Shown here: piece after piece, positions 6,987 to 13,849 of the stretch
Position numbering within the stretch: the first letter of the stretch is position 1
Layout: every line of letters starts with the position of its first letter
Origin: Atopobiaceae bacterium
GTDB lineage: Bacteria > Actinomycetota > Coriobacteriia > Coriobacteriales > Atopobiaceae
NCBI GenBank assembly: GCA_017510875.1
Contig: JAFWLX010000180.1
Location: 1-13,849 of the forward strand
Direction of reading: 5' to 3'
DNA: 13,849 nucleotides
Translations under genes and position numbers: made by a program
Notes under the pieces: generated by a model
Database searches by the model: none
What the model was told of the DNA's origin: nothing
The model's input: only the letters and a program-made list of their open reading frames with translations

Positions 6987-7101
6987 CAAGAGCGTGGACT
7001 GGGGGACCGTCCCTTTTCCACGTTAGCGAGAAGATGGTACCGTTATGTGACGCCTTCTTGCCAACGTGGATAATGGGACGGTCCCCCAGTCCACGCTCTT
7101 G
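6987..7101. repeat. Long palindromic REPIN/MITE-like element
   Basis: Positions 6987-7013 are perfectly complementary to 7075-7101 (27 bp, containing GGACTGGGGGACCGTCCC). The arms continue imperfectly inward (CCACGTT...AGAAG) to about 7033 and 7054, leaving a 20-nt centre. Each arm also carries its own short palindrome, GGGACcGTCCC. Two REP-type units in inverted orientation are the organisation of REPINs, which are moved in trans by RAYT transposases. No such gene is in this window. The element sits 5 nt past the stop of the cyclo-ligase gene. A poly-T tail is absent on both strands, so it is not a standard terminator. Confidence 0.75.
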
Positions 7102-7106
7102 GCGGC

Positions 7107-7706
7107 CTACATCACTATGGTCCTTGACTGCGTCACCACTATATGCACAGGCAGGTCATGCGTGTCGAGCACGCCATCGTCCCGCAGGCTCTCACGCATC
7201 TGCTCCTCGCGGCAAAGCCCTACCGACACGCCTTCAAAGCTGGCGAGAAACGTGTCGTAGAAACCTCCACCGTAGCCCAGGCGATAGCCCTGCGCATCAA
7301 AGGCAAGCGCCGGAACCAGCGCCAGCATCTGCTCGCCGGTGTCAAGCATTTGCTCGTCACACGCATGCGGATCAGGCTCCCAGATTCCGTGTGGCCCTTG
7401 CACCAGCGAGTCAAACGATCTCACACGATACCAGCGCATGTCGCGCGAGTGCGGTACGCACCATGGCAGTGCCACCGTCTTGCCCTGCTCCCATGCTGCC
7501 TGTACAAGGCTTCGGGTATTTACTTCTTCACGTACGCTGAGATAGGTGAGCAGCACCCCTGTCTTGGCGAAGGCAGGGAGTTGCTGCACGCGTTTGGCAA
7601 TGGCGGTATCTGCCATGGAGCGTTTCTCGTCACCCATGGCAAGACGAAGACTGCGCAATCGCCTTCTTAGCTCCTGCTTGCGCGTTTGCACCAAAGAGTC
7701 CCCCAC
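7107..7706 (-). CDS. 5-formyltetrahydrofolate cyclo-ligase
   Basis: This enzyme converts 5-formyl-THF and ATP to 5,10-methenyl-THF, returning a storage or inhibitory folate to the one-carbon pool. The 199-residue length is normal. Visible family features are the basic N-terminal helix TRKQELRRRLRSLR, the central ALPWCVP region, and the signature LGYGGGFYDTFL that binds nucleotide and folate, followed by LPVHIVVTQ near the end. The GTG at 7706 is chosen because GAGG lies 8 nt upstream within the end of the preceding gene. A second GTG at 7691, behind GGGGGA, is also possible and would shorten the protein by five residues. Only 3 nt separate it from the dehydrogenase stop, so translation is probably coupled. 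It ends in TAG. Confidence 0.93.
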   Translation of the reverse strand: MGDSLVQTRKQELRRRLRSLRLAMGDEKRSMADTAIAKRVQQLPAFAKTGVLLTYLSVREEVNTRSLVQAAWEQGKTVALPWCVPHSRDMRWYRVRSFDSLVQGPHGIWEPDPHACDEQMLDTGEQMLALVPALAFDAQGYRLGYGGGFYDTFLASFEGVSVGLCREEQMRESLRDDGVLDTHDLPVHIVVTQSRTIVM

Positions 7707-7709
7707 GCG

Positions 7710-8825
7710 CTAGGCCTCAAACGGGAACACGTAGGGCAGCCCCAGCCGATCCCGCACCTCACAGAGCTCTTTCTGCACGGCCTCGCCCACGGGCACGCCC
7801 TTGTCCTTGCGCTCCTGCCACGCCAGCCATTCCTTCTCGCCAGCCGTATAGATTCGCTCGTATCCCGGAGCCTTCTGCGACGCACGCAGGGCTCGGCAAA
7901 TGTCACCAGCAGTCTTTCTAAAGGTGTCCCCACCCGCAAAGGCCTCGGGATCCACCACAAAGAAGAAGTGCCCCAAGTGATACATCTCGCGATTGCCCTG
8001 AGCATCAATGCCGTTGAGTGCCTTCATAAACCTCCCACCTGCAAGCGCAGCCGAGAGGATCTCTACCACCGTGGCATATCCGTAGCCCTTGTAACCGCAC
8101 ATCTCATCGCCCGGCCCACCGCCCAGCGGCGCAAGCGCAGCCTTTCCCTCTACAAGCATCTGCAGTATCTCTTCCGCATTGGTGGGCTGGCTTCCATCGC
8201 GCGCCACCACCATGCCTGCCGGTACGTCAATGCCTTCGCGCGCGTCAAACTCAATCTTTCCGCGCTGCACAATCGAGGTGGCACAGTCAATGCAGAAGGG
8301 AAACTCCTCGTCTGTGGGAAGGGCAATGGTGAGGGGGTTGGTTCCCAGCATGTTCTCGACGCCAAAGGTGGGGGCTATGGACGGACGCGCGTTGGTTCCC
8401 ACGATGCCAACCATGCCCTCGTTGCTGGCCATCGTGGCCCAGTAGCCGGCTATGCCAAAGTGCGTGGAATTGCAAATGGCCCCTCCCGCCATACCATAGG
8501 TGCGCGCCTTCTCTATCAGGCGCTCCATTACGCGATACGACGCAACCATGCCCATGCCGTCATGCGCATCGGCCAAGACAGTGGTGGGAGACTCCTTCAC
8601 AATCTCTAGGTCGGTAACGGGCAAAAGCGTACCGTCGTCAATGCGGTCAAGATAGATTGGCTTGAAGCGGTTGCATCCATGGCTCTCGATGCCGCGCCGA
8701 TCAGATTCGAGCAGCACATCCGCGCAGATGGCCGCATCCTCGCGCGGCACACCAAAGCCCACAAAGGCATCGATCATAAAACTGTTCATGAGCCCCCATG
8801 GTACGTAGGGCCTTGTCTCCTGCAT
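7710..8825 (-). CDS. Ldh_2-family malate/lactate-type dehydrogenase
   Basis: The 371-residue protein belongs to the NAD(P)-dependent malate / L-sulfolactate / ureidoglycolate / 2,3-diketogulonate dehydrogenase family, which is structurally distinct from Rossmann-fold lactate and malate dehydrogenases. It carries the SHG motif (48-50), NSTHFG (119-124), GTNPLTIALP (161-170), the GYKGYG segment and HLGHFFFVVDPEAF near the C-terminus. The family reduces or oxidises a 2-oxo/2-hydroxy acid, but the substrate cannot be read from sequence. The ATG at 8825 has GAAGGGAG 6 nt upstream. It lies 18 nt after the sensor-GGDEF gene and 3 nt before the cyclo-ligase, so the three are probably one operon. It ends in TAG. 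Confidence 0.92.
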   Translation of the reverse strand: MQETRPYVPWGLMNSFMIDAFVGFGVPREDAAICADVLLESDRRGIESHGCNRFKPIYLDRIDDGTLLPVTDLEIVKESPTTVLADAHDGMGMVASYRVMERLIEKARTYGMAGGAICNSTHFGIAGYWATMASNEGMVGIVGTNARPSIAPTFGVENMLGTNPLTIALPTDEEFPFCIDCATSIVQRGKIEFDAREGIDVPAGMVVARDGSQPTNAEEILQMLVEGKAALAPLGGGPGDEMCGYKGYGYATVVEILSAALAGGRFMKALNGIDAQGNREMYHLGHFFFVVDPEAFAGGDTFRKTAGDICRALRASQKAPGYERIYTAGEKEWLAWQERKDKGVPVGEAVQKELCEVRDRLGLPYVFPFEA

Positions 8826-8843
8826 GGCATGCTCCCTTCTGTT

Positions 8844-10718
8844 CTACTGACGTGCGCGCGCTGTCTTGCGAGCCTTCTTGACCTCGTACATGCAGGCGTC
8901 GGCACGCTCGATAGCCTCATCAAGAGTCAGTCGCTCGTCTTCCGTCACAAGACTTGCGCCCATGGATAGTTCGAGGTCATAAGGCCTATCGTAGCGACGC
9001 TTGAGTGCTGCAAGCTCTTCTTCCAAGCGCGGTATGAGGTTGCGGCGGCAGATGAGCAGGAACTCGTCGCCACCATAGCGCATGGCAAAGACGTTCTCGC
9101 CTCTTGAGGCACAGGTTATGACCTCGGCGGTGTCGCGGATGGACTGGTCACCCGCCTCGTGCCCGCACCGATCGTTGATGAGCTTCATGTCGTCAATATC
9201 CACAAAGATGAACTGCGCCTCATCAAAGTCGCGCAGCAGGTGCTCGTAGGCAATGGTGCCGTAGCGATGAAGGCCAAAGCGGTTGAACAGGCCCGTAAGC
9301 TGATCCTGCACATAGAGCTCGTCAAGGCGCAAGTTGGCGCGCTCAAGCACCTCACGTTTGTGCGTGCTCTCGATAAACACTGACATCAACGTGAGGATTA
9401 TGGTAAGAAAGCCGTATCGATAGATGGGAGAGAGACCCTGCGTTACCACTACGCCTATGCAAGCGGCCTCATGCCTAATGGGCAGCACCATATAGGTAGT
9501 TGGCAGCAGCTCGACCTGAGGCGGCAGAAGCGCGTGGGCAGGAAAACGCGCATATACATGCCACTCGTCGCATACGCCCACGTCGTCATTGCCCGCATAG
9601 GCCACAAATGACATAGTGTCCCCATAGGGCAGATGCTCGGTCTCTAGATCGCTCTTGCGAAAATCATCGTTAAGCGACAGGTAGACATTCTTGCAGCGCG
9701 CCGTGGGAAGAAAGTGCTCGCATTGTTCCATGATGTTGGGAAGCGTCTCGGCGTCAAGCATTGCCGGTTGAAACCGTGCCAGCACTTTGAGGAAGTCGTA
9801 GAGCTCATTCTCGGTGGAATACAGGTCGGCGGCAAGACCCCGGGCAAGATACGGGTCGTAGGGATAGCCCGCGGACTCGGACAAGATAAGACGAGCGGGA
9901 CTCAGCACGCGCTGTGGGTACTCCCTCCCGTCCATAATGCCCATCAGGGTCTCAAAGGCTATGCACCCCATGCCTCGATAGTCGCGATCAACCGTTGCGA
10001 TGCGCGGGGTAGCGTTGCGCGCCTTGGCACGATTGTCAAAACCGGTGACACGCACCTGATCCGGTACGCGTACTCCATACTGTTGCAGGGTCTCTTGGAC
10101 ACCAACCGCCAGATCGTCATTGCAACAGAAGATGACATCGGGCAGCTCTTGGTCGCTCTGCAGCAACTCGAGGGTTATCTCTGCGCCCTCGGGGCCCTCC
10201 CAGCTGCTCCCACCATATATGCCAACGGGTTCAACGCCACAATTGGCACATGCCTCCAAAAAGCCGCGCTTGCGCTCCTGTGCCTCTTTTGAACTTGCCA
10301 GCCCATTGATAAAAACGGGCCGCCTGCACCCCTCGTCAACAAGAACCCGCGTAACCAGATCGTACTCGGACTGGTAGTTGTCAGTACCCACCGAATAGAC
10401 GCCCTGAAGCTCGTAAGACAACGAGACGACTGGCTTGCCTAACGCCCTGATGCCATCCACAAAGCGCTGACGCTGTTCTGGGGGCCAAGTGCGGTTACCC
10501 TGAACGAGAAACCCGTCAAAGCGGCTGGGATCGCAAAGCGCAAAGAGGTCGAGCGCCCATTCCCCTGCCTCAGGCCCCTCGTGCTCGCCGTAGGCACTGA
10601 AAATGAACAGCGCTGTATCGTCGCGCTCCTCAACACACGACTGCATGCCCTCATAGTAGGCAGACATAATAACGTGGTCCCAGTCAAACGAGAGGAAGGC
10701 AACTCGCTTCATGCTCAT
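8844..10718 (-). CDS. LacI-type ligand-binding domain fused to GGDEF diguanylate cyclase
   Basis: The 624-residue protein starts directly with a periplasmic-binding-protein-like/LacI sensor fold (about 4-285: MKRVAFLSF, DGFLVQGN, SVGTDNY, DVIFCCNDDLAVG, VRVTGFDN). There is no HTH before it and no signal peptide, so it should sense a cytoplasmic ligand. A middle region (about 300-455) is GAF-like in position, but I cannot name it. It leads through an ER-rich helix into a GGDEF domain (about 468-620) with DQLTGLFNR, FVDIDDMKLIND and an intact RYGGDEF (547-553), predicted to make c-di-GMP from two GTP. The usual inhibitory RxxD site reads RGEN. Two ATGs (10718 and 10712) are possible and neither has a strong ribosome binding site; the first is reported. 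The ligand is unknown. It may be a small molecule tied to the dehydrogenase encoded next. It ends in TAG. Confidence 0.9.
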   Translation of the reverse strand: MSMKRVAFLSFDWDHVIMSAYYEGMQSCVEERDDTALFIFSAYGEHEGPEAGEWALDLFALCDPSRFDGFLVQGNRTWPPEQRQRFVDGIRALGKPVVSLSYELQGVYSVGTDNYQSEYDLVTRVLVDEGCRRPVFINGLASSKEAQERKRGFLEACANCGVEPVGIYGGSSWEGPEGAEITLELLQSDQELPDVIFCCNDDLAVGVQETLQQYGVRVPDQVRVTGFDNRAKARNATPRIATVDRDYRGMGCIAFETLMGIMDGREYPQRVLSPARLILSESAGYPYDPYLARGLAADLYSTENELYDFLKVLARFQPAMLDAETLPNIMEQCEHFLPTARCKNVYLSLNDDFRKSDLETEHLPYGDTMSFVAYAGNDDVGVCDEWHVYARFPAHALLPPQVELLPTTYMVLPIRHEAACIGVVVTQGLSPIYRYGFLTIILTLMSVFIESTHKREVLERANLRLDELYVQDQLTGLFNRFGLHRYGTIAYEHLLRDFDEAQFIFVDIDDMKLINDRCGHEAGDQSIRDTAEVITCASRGENVFAMRYGGDEFLLICRRNLIPRLEEELAALKRRYDRPYDLELSMGASLVTEDERLTLDEAIERADACMYEVKKARKTARARQ

Positions 10719-10858
10719 CCAATCAAACGAGATTTTTGTTCACGTTAGCAGAACACCATGCTTGTGTAGGATTCGCATCGACCAACGCGAGCACCTTCAA
10801 GGCCACATAAGGATTCCGAACCAAGTGGAGCACATAAGAGCATGTCAAGCCCCTACGA

Positions 10859-10894
10859 CAGGGGGGCGGACCCGTCTTTGGTCCCGCCCCCCTG
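10859..10894. terminator. Strong GC hairpin after paaK, probable operon end
   Basis: CAGGGGGGCGG (10859-10869) pairs perfectly with CCGCCCCCCTG (10884-10894), and three more pairs can form inside. It begins about 19 nt past the paaK stop. No T-run follows on either strand, so termination, if real, would be non-canonical. It may instead protect the mRNA 3' end. The rest of 10719-10912 shows nothing clear. Confidence 0.5.
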
Positions 10895-10912
10895 GCCTCA
10901 CAGACACTTGTC

Positions 10913-12151
10913 CTAGTCGTAGCGCTCGTCAAAGACGCGCTTTGTCTTCTTCTCGCTGCGCGGAAGCACGCCCAGCTCTACAATCTTTACCAGCGGGGTG
11001 AATCCGATCTTGTGCTTGACGGACTTTGCCACGCGATGGCGCAAGTCTTCCCACTCAACCGAACCGTTGGTCTCCACATAGATACGCATGGTATCGCGAC
11101 CGTCCAAGTGGGACAGGCGAATCTGGTACTCGCTCGAGACCTCGGGGAAGGTGGCAAGAATCTCCTCGATCTGTGCGGGGAACACGTTGACGCCATGAAT
11201 CTTCATCATGTCATCCGAACGCCCCGTGATGGTGTCAATACGCGGGTGCTCGTTGTGGCCACAATCGCACTCGCCCGGGATGATGCGCGAGAGATCATGC
11301 GTGCGGAAGCGGATAAGTGGTGCGCCTTCCTTGACCAGCGTGGTGAGCACAATCTCGCCCCACTCGCCATCAGGCACGTTCTCGCCGGTATCGGGATTGA
11401 TAATCTCGAGGTAGACGTAGTCGCTCCACACGTGCATGCCATGTCCATGCCTGCAGTTGATGCCAATGCCAGGACCATACACCTCGGTAAGGCCGTAGAT
11501 GTCGTAGTATTCAACACCCAAGGCGTCAATGATGCGCTGACGTATCTTCTCGCCAGAGCGCTCGGAGCCGGTGATGAGCTTGGTCAGCTTGATCTGGTCC
11601 TTAATGCCACGACGCTCGATCTCCTCGGCAAGCAACAGCGCATAGCTTGCGGTAGCGGTAAGCACCGTCGATTGCATGTCAACCATAAACTGCAGCTGTT
11701 TCTCGGTGTTTCCTGGACCCATGGGAATGGCCATGGCGCCTAGACGCTCGCAGCCCGCCTGAAAGCCGATGCCTGCGGTCCACAGGCCATAACCCGGCGT
11801 AATCTGCACGCGGTCCTACTCGGTTACGCCCGCGTACTCGTAGCAACGGGCAAACTGGATGGCCCAGTCATCTACATCCTTTTTGGTGTAGGGGATGATG
11901 ACGGGCGTACCCATGGTACCGCTGGAGCTGTGGATACGCACGATCTCGTCTTCAGGCACGGCAGAGAGTCCCAGCGGATAGGCCTCGCGCAGGTCTTGCT
12001 TCTCGGAGAAGGGGAGCTTGTAGAAGTCCTCGGCTGACGAGACGCCCGTAACACCCGCCTCCCTCAGCCGCTTGCCGTAGAAGTTGTCGGAGGCAAGCAG
12101 GCGCTTGATCTGGGTATCCACCTGCTTGAGCTGCGCATCATTAATCTGCAT
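10913..12151 (-). pseudogene. paaK: Phenylacetate-CoA ligase (PaaK-type), interrupted by an in-frame TAG
   Basis: The family activates phenylacetate or another arylacetate with ATP and CoA to the CoA thioester. Reading through, there are 413 codons, near normal length. The ATG at 12151 has AAAGGAA 7 nt upstream. Seen are the AMP-binding P-loop-like HSSSGTMGTPVIIPYT (74-89), YGLTEVYGPG, LIRFRTHDLSRIIPGEC, GRSDDMMKIHGVNVFP and the C-terminal lysine region PRSEKKTKRVFD. Codon 112 (11818-11816) is TAG, between GVTE and DRVQITPGYG, with no frame change and no loss of sequence on either side. A single base change from GAG, AAG or CAG would explain it. Internal restart at GTG 11809, behind TAGGA, could give a separate C-terminal piece lacking the P-loop. 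It follows iorB by 27 nt. The family call is firm; whether the gene works is open. It ends in TAG. Confidence 0.9.
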
Positions 12152-12178
12152 AGCGTTTCCTTTCGTTAAAGGTCAATT

Positions 12179-12751
12179 CTACTTGCTGTAACACAGGGCT
12201 TTCTCGTTGAGCTCCCAGAGCTTCTGCGGCAGAAGGATGTGCAGGGCATCGCGCAGGTCATCTACCGTAAGGCCCAAAGCACCTGCACGGGCGGCCGCAC
12301 CAAGCAACACGACGTTCAAGCATTTGGCACTACCCAAGTCTGCGGCAGCGCGGTCGGCATCCACCTCTACAAGCTTGTCAACCTCGCTGTGCAGGTAGGC
12401 CAGTATCGCCTCAAGATCGTAGGCAGGACCTCCGGTCATGGCGCTTACGGGAACCACAGGACGAGTGCTTGTGATCACGCATCCCTCCGGCTTGAGGTAA
12501 GGCAGCTGACGCACCGCCTCGGCAGGCTCAAAGGCAATCAAGAGGTCGGCTGTGCCAGAGGACATAAGGGGGGATGCAACACCCTCCCCCAGTCGCACGT
12601 GGCTAAACACACTGCCGCCACGTTGAGCCATGCCAATGGTCTCGGCAGTCTTTACAGGTATGGCACGCTCCATGGCTGCGGTGGCAATGAGCTTTGAGGC
12701 CAAGATGGTCCCCTGACCGCCCACGCCACAAAGAATGATGTTTGTGCTCAT
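12179..12751 (-). CDS. iorB: Indolepyruvate:ferredoxin oxidoreductase, beta subunit
   Basis: IorB carries the gamma-type domain of 2-oxoacid:ferredoxin oxidoreductases and pairs with IorA to decarboxylate aryl pyruvates from aromatic amino acids to arylacetyl-CoA, reducing ferredoxin. The 190-residue length is typical. The N-terminus shows ILCGVGGQGTILASK (6-20), then ETIGMAQRGGSVFSHVR, and ADLLIAFEPAEAVR further on, all family marks. The ATG at 12751 overlaps the iorA stop in an ATGA junction, indicating translational coupling. The longer open frame to 12904 merely overlaps the iorA ferredoxin region and is not used. It ends in TAG, 27 nt before paaK. Confidence 0.95.
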   Translation of the reverse strand: MSTNIILCGVGGQGTILASKLIATAAMERAIPVKTAETIGMAQRGGSVFSHVRLGEGVASPLMSSGTADLLIAFEPAEAVRQLPYLKPEGCVITSTRPVVPVSAMTGGPAYDLEAILAYLHSEVDKLVEVDADRAAADLGSAKCLNVVLLGAAARAGALGLTVDDLRDALHILLPQKLWELNEKALCYSK

Positions 12752-13849
12752 AGGCGCTCCCCTCCCGATATCGCACCAAACGGGCACACCTGCTCGCACA
12801 AGGTGCAACCGGTGCATAGCGACTGGTCGATTCTTACCTTGCCGTCGGCAGGAACAAGCGCGGGACAACCCAGCTGCTTTACACAGCGCTGGCAGCCCAC
12901 GCACGTAGCGGAATCCACCATGCTCTTGGCACTGGGCTTTGCCAGCACCACACAGGGACTCTTGAAGATGATGGCCTTTACGCCAGGCAGCTCGGCAGCC
13001 TGCTGTACGGTCTTAATTGCCCGTTCCAGATCAAGCGGGTCCACCGTCTTGACAAACGACAGCCCAATGCCCCGCAATATGGCCTCGATCGACACCTTCT
13101 GCACCACCTCGCCCATCATCGTGCGACCGGTACCCGGATGGGGCTGGTGCCCGGTCATGGCGGTAGTGGAGTTGTCCAGCACCACAAGCGTGAGGTTTGC
13201 CTGGTTGTAGAAGGCATTGACAACACCCGTGATACCGCTGGCAAAGAAGGTGGAGTCACCCACAAAGGCAAAGCAGGTCGTGTCGGGCTCCACGTGATAT
13301 ATGCCCTGTGCGATGGTTATGCCGGCACCCATGCACAAACAGGTGTCCACCATGTCAAGCGGTGCAGCATTACCTAAGGTATAGCAGCCAATGTCGCCAC
13401 AGTAGAGGGTCTTGCGGCCTGTCATGGCACGCTTCACGGCATAGAAGCTGGCGCGATGCGGACAGCCCGCGCAGAGCACAGGCGGGCGCACAGGCAACGT
13501 GGGCGCGGGCGGGCGAGCGGGACCTGTCTGTTGGTCCACGTCATCGCCCTCTGCAAGGAACGCTTGGATGGCAGCCCTCACACTCTCAACGGTATTCTCG
13601 CCCGACGGCGCTATATCACCCGTAAGCTTGCCGCGTATGCGCACGTTAAGGCCATACTTGCCGCACACGTAGGTAAGCTGTCTCTCAATCACGGGATCAA
13701 GCTCTTCTATGCACAGCACCTCGTCAAGATCTTGCAAGAACTCGGCCGCACGACGCTCGGGAAAGGGAAACGGTGTGGCCACACGCAGAATGCGCACATG
13801 GCTGTTCTCGTCAAGGTTCTCGCGCACGTAAGCAAAACTGATGCCATGG
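12748..13849 (-). CDS. iorA: Indolepyruvate:ferredoxin oxidoreductase, alpha subunit (partial, 5' end outside window)
   Basis: IorA binds thiamine diphosphate and two 4Fe-4S clusters and catalyses CoA-dependent oxidative decarboxylation of indolepyruvate and other aryl pyruvates. About 366 residues are visible, roughly the C-terminal 60 percent of the usual ~600; the frame is still open at the window edge and the true start lies beyond it. Counting from the GTG at 13827, one sees LCAGCPHRASF (118-128), CGDIGCYTLG (143-152), the ThDP motif GDSTFF (190-195) with VVLDNSTTAMTG further on, and a terminal 2x[4Fe-4S] ferredoxin module, CVGCQRCVKQLGCP (309-322) and CTGCTLCEQVCP (338-349). All eight cluster cysteines are present. 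It ends in TGA, overlapping the iorB ATG by four bases. Confidence 0.96.
   Translation of the reverse strand, partial: HGISFAYVRENLDENSHVRILRVATPFPFPERRAAEFLQDLDEVLCIEELDPVIERQLTYVCGKYGLNVRIRGKLTGDIAPSGENTVESVRAAIQAFLAEGDDVDQQTGPARPPAPTLPVRPPVLCAGCPHRASFYAVKRAMTGRKTLYCGDIGCYTLGNAAPLDMVDTCLCMGAGITIAQGIYHVEPDTTCFAFVGDSTFFASGITGVVNAFYNQANLTLVVLDNSTTAMTGHQPHPGTGRTMMGEVVQKVSIEAILRGIGLSFVKTVDPLDLERAIKTVQQAAELPGVKAIIFKSPCVVLAKPSAKSMVDSATCVGCQRCVKQLGCPALVPADGKVRIDQSLCTGCTLCEQVCPFGAISGGERL

Noticed and set aside
6987..7101. Palindrome as an ordinary intrinsic terminator of the cyclo-ligase gene
   Set aside because: The stem is far longer than needed, the loop is large, and A-rich rather than T-rich sequence follows on the transcribed strand.
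7686..8609. Long plus-strand open frame of 307 codons
   Set aside because: It is antisense to the dehydrogenase, whose family motifs are unambiguous; long antisense frames arise from codon bias in GC-rich genes.
11012..11743. Plus-strand open frame of 243 codons
   Set aside because: It is antisense to paaK, whose motifs are clear on the minus strand.
11816..11818. Pyrrolysine or general amber recoding as the explanation for the paaK TAG
   Set aside because: Most genes in the window end normally at TAG and PaaK is not a known pyrrolysine protein; a nonsense mutation or error is simpler, though readthrough is left open as a check.
12752..12904. Longer iorB starting within iorA
   Set aside because: The extension overlaps the iorA ferredoxin-module coding sequence, and the family N-terminus begins at the ATG that overlaps the iorA stop.

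Overview
All recognisable genes in this window lie on the minus strand. The sequence suggests an anaerobic actinobacterium of the class Coriobacteriia, perhaps the Olsenella/Atopobium group. That placement is an inference from protein style and gene content (indolepyruvate oxidoreductase with a PaaK-type ligase, EAL and GGDEF regulators with extra sensory domains, a relic of an M13-peptidase-like lipoprotein). It was not established by any search.

Layout in the direction of transcription, from high to low coordinates. (1) 13849-10913 holds iorA (5' end outside the window), iorB and paaK, a tight operon for oxidising aromatic 2-oxo acids and interconverting arylacetate and arylacetyl-CoA. paaK is interrupted by one in-frame TAG. 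A very GC-rich hairpin follows it. (2) 10718-7107 holds a cytoplasmic LacI-type sensor fused to an intact GGDEF domain, an Ldh_2-family malate/lactate-type dehydrogenase and 5-formyltetrahydrofolate cyclo-ligase, spaced 18 and 3 nt apart and so probably cotranscribed. (3) 7101-6987 is a long palindromic REPIN-like element. (4) 6887-4920 is htpG, followed by a hairpin terminator. (5) 4759-2252 is a degenerate-GGDEF/intact-EAL/PAS protein, predicted to break down c-di-GMP. (6) 2211 to about 1877 is decayed sequence, including a lipoprotein relic that resembles the start of an M13-family peptidase. (7) 1626-949 is a HUMPS-fold (hexulose-phosphate synthase/ketogulonate-phosphate decarboxylase-like) protein with altered catalytic positions, behind a leader with several hairpins. 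(8) 935-802 is a cluster of REP-like repeats. (9) 735-133 is a NudC-type NAD(H) diphosphatase cut off inside its Nudix box.

Three genes in about 14 kb are broken: nudC, the lipoprotein and paaK. Two of them are interrupted by single in-frame amber codons. TAG is also the ordinary stop codon of most intact genes here (7 of 10 CDS ends), so general amber reassignment is unlikely and nonsense mutation is the simplest explanation. The genes fall into three themes: aromatic amino-acid fermentation (ior/paaK), c-di-GMP signalling (one predicted cyclase and one predicted phosphodiesterase), and housekeeping (HtpG, folate cyclo-ligase). I found no tRNA, rRNA, CRISPR array or transposase gene.
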